A stretch of DNA of 7,752 nt from JBFJWU01 sp041623475 [NCBI: bacterium] (GTDB lineage Bacteria > J088). Numbering within the stretch: position 1 is the stretch's first letter; each line of letters begins with the position of its first letter. The notes beneath the pieces were generated by a model, which worked only from the letters and a program-made list of their open reading frames with translations, did not search any database and was not told the origin of the DNA. The position numbers and the translations under genes are program-made. The DNA lies in the NCBI GenBank assembly GCA_041623475.1, contig JBFJWU010000153.1:1-7752 (forward strand), read 5' to 3'. Positions 4,616-7,752 of the stretch are shown here, piece by piece.

Positions 4616-6126
4616 CGTCGCTGCTTGCGCTGCCACCAGACAAACAGCCCGGCCAGCAACAGGAACTCGGGGAAGATCAATACTGTGCCGTAAAAAACGC
4701 TGATCATCTGGTCCTGGGTCAGGGTCATGCTGCTGCGCCCGCGTTGCTTGGGCCGAATCGAAATATGGGCGGTTTCGCCCGCCATCCAGGCCACCAGGTT
4801 CAGGCCCAGGTCAGCGTTTCCCAGTTGCCCAATCATCCGGTTGGACAGAAAATCCGCATCACCGATAAATGCACCGGCACCAGCGTCATCGTCGACACCA
4901 GAGAATGCCACGCCAACAACAACCGGGCCGTTTTGATCAGCGTCTCCCTGGTCCGCTTCCTGCGCCTCGAGCAACCGGGTCAGGTCTGTTTCCGCCCAGC
5001 TTGTATAGCTGCTGAGCAGCAGGTCCGTCCAGTTGTAGTTGCTGTCGGCAGGAGCAGCAACACTGCTGGCCTGCGCCAGCAGGACGCGCGACGGAAAATC
5101 CCGCGTGACCGGGTGGTCGCCGTACTCGGAAACCATAATCTGGGTGCCCAGGGTCGGCCCGGCAAACAATCGAACCTCCTGGTCGATGAGCATGTCGTTG
5201 CCCATCTGGACACCGAATGCCGCCGCCAGGGGATCAAGGCCGCGTCGTAACGGATCACCAAGCGCCAGTAGACGTCCGCCGTTCTGCACGAACTGGCTGA
5301 TCGCACTCACTTCCTGGCCAAATAACGGCTGTCGCGGCGATGCCACGATCAACACGTCGATGTCATCCGGGACACTGCCGGTCTGGATCAAACTGACGGT
5401 CTCGACGCGATAATTTTCTTCTTCCAGCAACATCTTGAAAACGCCCAGCCCGCCCGGATTCTGCTGGTCATCCGTTCCCAGCTCCTCGTGATCAACCAGG
5501 AAACCGACGGTTGTCTGTTGTCCGGCCAGCAGCGACGTCAATCCATTGGTCAGGTTCTCTTCGTCCAACTCCGAAATCTTCTGGGTCCGGTCACCGACGG
5601 ATAACACAAGCGTTCCGTTCTGGCGTATTTCGTATTTCTCTGTCAGTTCGGGACGCCGGTCAGGATCGATAACTTCGTACGTAAACCGTTTTTGCTGGTA
5701 GCTGTAGAGCTTCAGGAGGTCTTCGGCCTGCGGGGCTACACCCCCCTGCTGGAAGACCATTCCGTGTACGTCAGTATCCAAGGCCTTGAGGATCTTGACC
5801 GTCTGGTCACTGAGTGAGAACAATCGATCGCGGGTCAGGTCGAACTGATGCGGATACAGGTTGGCGATCAGGTTCAAGCCGACCACTGCGGCAATAACAA
5901 AAACTGCCGTACCGGTCGTTTCGCCGAATGTGCGCGCGGCGCGACCACCGACCATCTTGCCCAGGTTGCGGGCATTGCTGACCACAAACCAGCCCAGCAG
6001 CAACAACCCGCCGACGAGGTGCAGGACGGTATACAGTGACAGCGTTTCCGTAAACAGGAATGTAACGAACCCGAACAGGAAGAGCGCGATTCCCAGAATT
6101 CCGCTGATGTTTGCAAATTTCTTCAT
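4612..6126 (-). CDS. GldG-like ABC transporter auxiliary protein
   Basis: A 504-residue membrane protein of the Gld-type auxiliary family (ABC_transp_aux). Three hydrophobic helices lie near the N-terminus (about 7-26, 30-49, 73-92) and one at the C-terminus (about 478-497), holding a large extracytoplasmic domain between them. The segment right after helix 3, DLTRDRLFSLSDQT, is the family hallmark. Further typical parts are VIDPDRRPELTEKY, a ThuA/GATase-like beta-alpha region with GFLVDHEELGTDDQQN and FVQNGGRLLALGDP, and FIGDADFLSN near the end. In Bacteroidota, GldG with GldA and GldF is required for gliding, but homologues are widespread in non-gliding bacteria, where the function is unknown. 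The start ATG at 6126 follows the permease stop by 11 bp with GAGG 9 nt upstream. The stop overlaps the DUF4340 start. Confidence 0.9.
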   Translation of the reverse strand: MKKFANISGILGIALFLFGFVTFLFTETLSLYTVLHLVGGLLLLGWFVVSNARNLGKMVGGRAARTFGETTGTAVFVIAAVVGLNLIANLYPHQFDLTRDRLFSLSDQTVKILKALDTDVHGMVFQQGGVAPQAEDLLKLYSYQQKRFTYEVIDPDRRPELTEKYEIRQNGTLVLSVGDRTQKISELDEENLTNGLTSLLAGQQTTVGFLVDHEELGTDDQQNPGGLGVFKMLLEEENYRVETVSLIQTGSVPDDIDVLIVASPRQPLFGQEVSAISQFVQNGGRLLALGDPLRRGLDPLAAAFGVQMGNDMLIDQEVRLFAGPTLGTQIMVSEYGDHPVTRDFPSRVLLAQASSVAAPADSNYNWTDLLLSSYTSWAETDLTRLLEAQEADQGDADQNGPVVVGVAFSGVDDDAGAGAFIGDADFLSNRMIGQLGNADLGLNLVAWMAGETAHISIRPKQRGRSSMTLTQDQMISVFYGTVLIFPEFLLLAGLFVWWQRKQRR

Positions 6127-6137
6127 GACAACCTGCC

Positions 6138-6938
6138 TCAGCTGCGAATCCGCAGCGTGTCCAACGCTGCTTTTGACAAAAACAACCCGACGCCGGTCAA
6201 GCTAAGGTAGTAAACCACCGCTTTGACGTCGATGATTCCCTTGACAAAATCCTGGTACTTGCGAACCAGGCTGATATATTCCAGAACATCTTTGGCGGTG
6301 CCACCGGCGCTGGCCGCGATCCAGTCAATAACGTAAAACAACAGCAGGACGACAAAACAACTGACCGCAGCAACAATCTGGTTTGTCGTAATGCTGCTGG
6401 TGAAGATGCCGATCGCCCCAAAGCAACAACCCATCAGGAACAATCCCAGGTATGCCGACGCGAACTCGGCCAGCGACGGCGTGGGCTCGCCATAGATCAA
6501 CAACACGCCGACGTAACTGAACGTCATCGCCAGCATCAGCACATAAACGGTCATCAACGCCAGGAACTTCCCGGCAACGACCGCGCCAGTTGATACAGGA
6601 CTGGTAAACAGTAATTCGTCGGTCCGCATCCGTCGCTCTTCGGCGATCAACCGCATGCTCAGGATGGGGAACAGGATCAACAGGATCACGGTCATGTTCA
6701 GAAAGGTTGGCTGGACGACCATGTCGTGCAGGTTGATCTGTGCCAGCAGTTCCGGCTGTTGTGCCGCAAACTGCATGTAGACGCCTGACAACTGTTGGAA
6801 CCGGGCCAGCAGGTTGAAAAAGATCCAGCCACAGAGAACTGCAAATCCGGACAGGCAGACATACGCAATAGGCGATACGAACATCGACGCAATTTCGCGC
6901 CGGGCGATCACCCAGGTGCCGACAGCAAAGTGTTTCAT
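6138..6938 (-). CDS. ABC-2 type permease, GldF-like
   Basis: A 266-residue integral membrane protein with about six hydrophobic segments (near 22-43, 80-96, 121-143, 160-180, 188-210, 240-258). The cytoplasmic loop RLIAEERRMRTDELLFTSPVSTGAVVAGK (about 96-124) is the hallmark of the GldF/NosY branch of ABC-2 permeases, where EER...T.ELL contacts the ATPase. It should form the membrane channel with the neighbouring ATPase. Its ATG at 6938 overlaps the ATPase stop by one base (TAATG), with AAAGGAG 9 nt upstream inside the ATPase 3' end, so translation is coupled. The substrate is unknown. The following GldG-like gene supports the Gld-type assignment over a copper or nitrous-oxide-related NosY role. 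Confidence 0.9.
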   Translation of the reverse strand: MKHFAVGTWVIARREIASMFVSPIAYVCLSGFAVLCGWIFFNLLARFQQLSGVYMQFAAQQPELLAQINLHDMVVQPTFLNMTVILLILFPILSMRLIAEERRMRTDELLFTSPVSTGAVVAGKFLALMTVYVLMLAMTFSYVGVLLIYGEPTPSLAEFASAYLGLFLMGCCFGAIGIFTSSITTNQIVAAVSCFVVLLLFYVIDWIAASAGGTAKDVLEYISLVRKYQDFVKGIIDVKAVVYYLSLTGVGLFLSKAALDTLRIRS

Positions 6939-7752
6939 TACGCTGCGCTCCTTTCGGCATCCGCCGCCCCGGCGGTCAATTCAATGAACACACGCTCCAG
7001 GTCCGCGGAAACGCTGCGGAATTCCTCGATCGGGCAACCGCCCTTTACCAGGGCAGCCAGGGCGGCATCGGCGCTGTGCCCTGCGGCAATTGTAATATCC
7101 CAGGAGTCTCCAGTTTTTTGGACATCAGCGATTGCCGGGTCCGAGATCTCCGGCATCGCCGCAGCACCGGCCAGTCGCACCCGGTACGAGTCGCTGGCCC
7201 CGCCGGTCAATGGCTGGTCGTGGACCAGCCTGCCCTGATTCATGATGATGACCCGGTCACAAACGCTGGCAACTTCCTGCAGAATGTGGGTACTTAGGAT
7301 GACCGTCCGGTCATCGCCCAGCGTGCGGATAAGTTCGCGAATCTCGATAATCTGGTTTGGATCCAGGCCGCTGGTGGGCTCGTCGAGAATCAATACCCGG
7401 GGATCATGCAGGATCGCCTGGGCGATGCCGACACGCTGCCGCAGCCCTTTAGACAGGGTGCCAATGATCTGGTCCCGACGGTCGGCCAATGCGCAGGACT
7501 CGATTGCCCGGTCGATCTTTTGTGCACGTTCGTTGCGAGGCACCCCTTTTAACTCGGCCACGAACCTCAGGTAGGAACGAACACGCATCTCGTCATATAG
7601 CGGTGGCGTTTCAGGCAAATAACCGATTTGCCGTCGCACATCGTTAGCCTGCTCCAGGATGTCGTAGCCGCAAACCGACGCGGTGCCACTGGTAGGGGGT
7701 ATATAGGTGGTCAGCATTCGCATTGTCGTCGTCTTGCCGGCACCGTTGGGTC
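6938..7752 (-). CDS. ABC transporter ATPase, GldA-like, 5' end beyond window
   Basis: The gene enters from the right edge, so its N-terminus is missing; about 270 residues are visible, starting at the Walker A loop GPNGAGKTTT (codons from 7752 to 7724). Other parts seen: YLPETPPLYDEM in the Q-loop region, with Glu in place of Gln as is common in the GldA branch; the signature LSKGLRQRVGIAQ (from about 7456); Walker B VLILDEPTSGLDP (from about 7396) with the catalytic Glu; and the H-loop STH. The C-terminal extension ends with DLERVFIELT, typical of ABC-2 exporter ATPases. All visible catalytic motifs are intact. It powers the GldF-like permease encoded directly downstream with a 1-bp overlap, and is probably the first or second gene of the operon. 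An ATG at 7723 lies after Walker A and is not the start. Confidence 0.95.
   Translation of the reverse strand, partial: PNGAGKTTTMRMLTTYIPPTSGTASVCGYDILEQANDVRRQIGYLPETPPLYDEMRVRSYLRFVAELKGVPRNERAQKIDRAIESCALADRRDQIIGTLSKGLRQRVGIAQAILHDPRVLILDEPTSGLDPNQIIEIRELIRTLGDDRTVILSTHILQEVASVCDRVIIMNQGRLVHDQPLTGGASDSYRVRLAGAAAMPEISDPAIADVQKTGDSWDITIAAGHSADAALAALVKGGCPIEEFRSVSADLERVFIELTAGAADAERSAA

Noticed and set aside
4612-4636. Upstream GTG (4636) as the DUF4340 start
   Set aside because: It would put seven extra residues before MKRLL and overlap the GldG-like gene by 25 bp; the ATGA overlap at 4615 fits the usual coupled start and gives a normal N-terminal membrane helix.

Overview
The window is a gene-dense piece of a bacterial chromosome with moderately high GC, tight spacing, ATGA/TAATG stop-start overlaps and ordinary Shine-Dalgarno sites. 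Everything recognisable is chromosomal: no transposase, integrase, CRISPR array, rRNA or tRNA was seen. A mraZ-rsmH pair (start of the division and cell wall, dcw, cluster), an HtpX membrane protease, a single-domain 3-hydroxyacyl-CoA dehydrogenase, a small PilZ-type protein and a Gld-type ABC exporter cassette with a DUF4340 protein together suggest a Gram-negative bacterium, probably from the Proteobacteria in the broad sense (Myxococcota/Desulfobacterota-like or a gammaproteobacterium). The sequence alone does not settle the phylum.

Left part, minus strand (1-820): mraZ, then a small unrecognised ORF of about 95 codons, then the first 38 codons of rsmH, which runs off the left edge. The small ORF overlaps both neighbours (1 bp and 29 bp), so the three look like one translationally coupled operon. 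A divergent intergenic region (821-1153) carries several GTGGG(G) repeats on the minus strand that resemble MraZ-binding boxes, a candidate mraZ promoter, a nested inverted repeat and a candidate htpX promoter.

Middle, plus strand (1154-3607): htpX, a 3-hydroxyacyl-CoA dehydrogenase with its own candidate promoter and a strong bidirectional-looking intrinsic terminator, and a PilZ-like gene with a good sigma70-type promoter. These three look like separate transcription units.

Right part, minus strand (3614-7752): a four-gene operon read right to left, made of an ABC ATPase (5' end beyond the right edge), an ABC-2 permease, a GldG-like auxiliary protein and a DUF4340 protein. The first two join as TAATG, the last two as ATGA, and the middle pair is 11 bp apart. 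It should form a membrane ABC complex with large extracytoplasmic domains; its substrate is not known. It converges on the PilZ gene with only 6 bp between stop codons.

I found no convincing wholly new multi-gene system. The best leads are the uncharacterised ORF inserted between mraZ and rsmH (possible degenerate STAS-like fold), the spread of MraZ-like boxes, and a lysine in place of the usual NAD-binding aspartate in the dehydrogenase.
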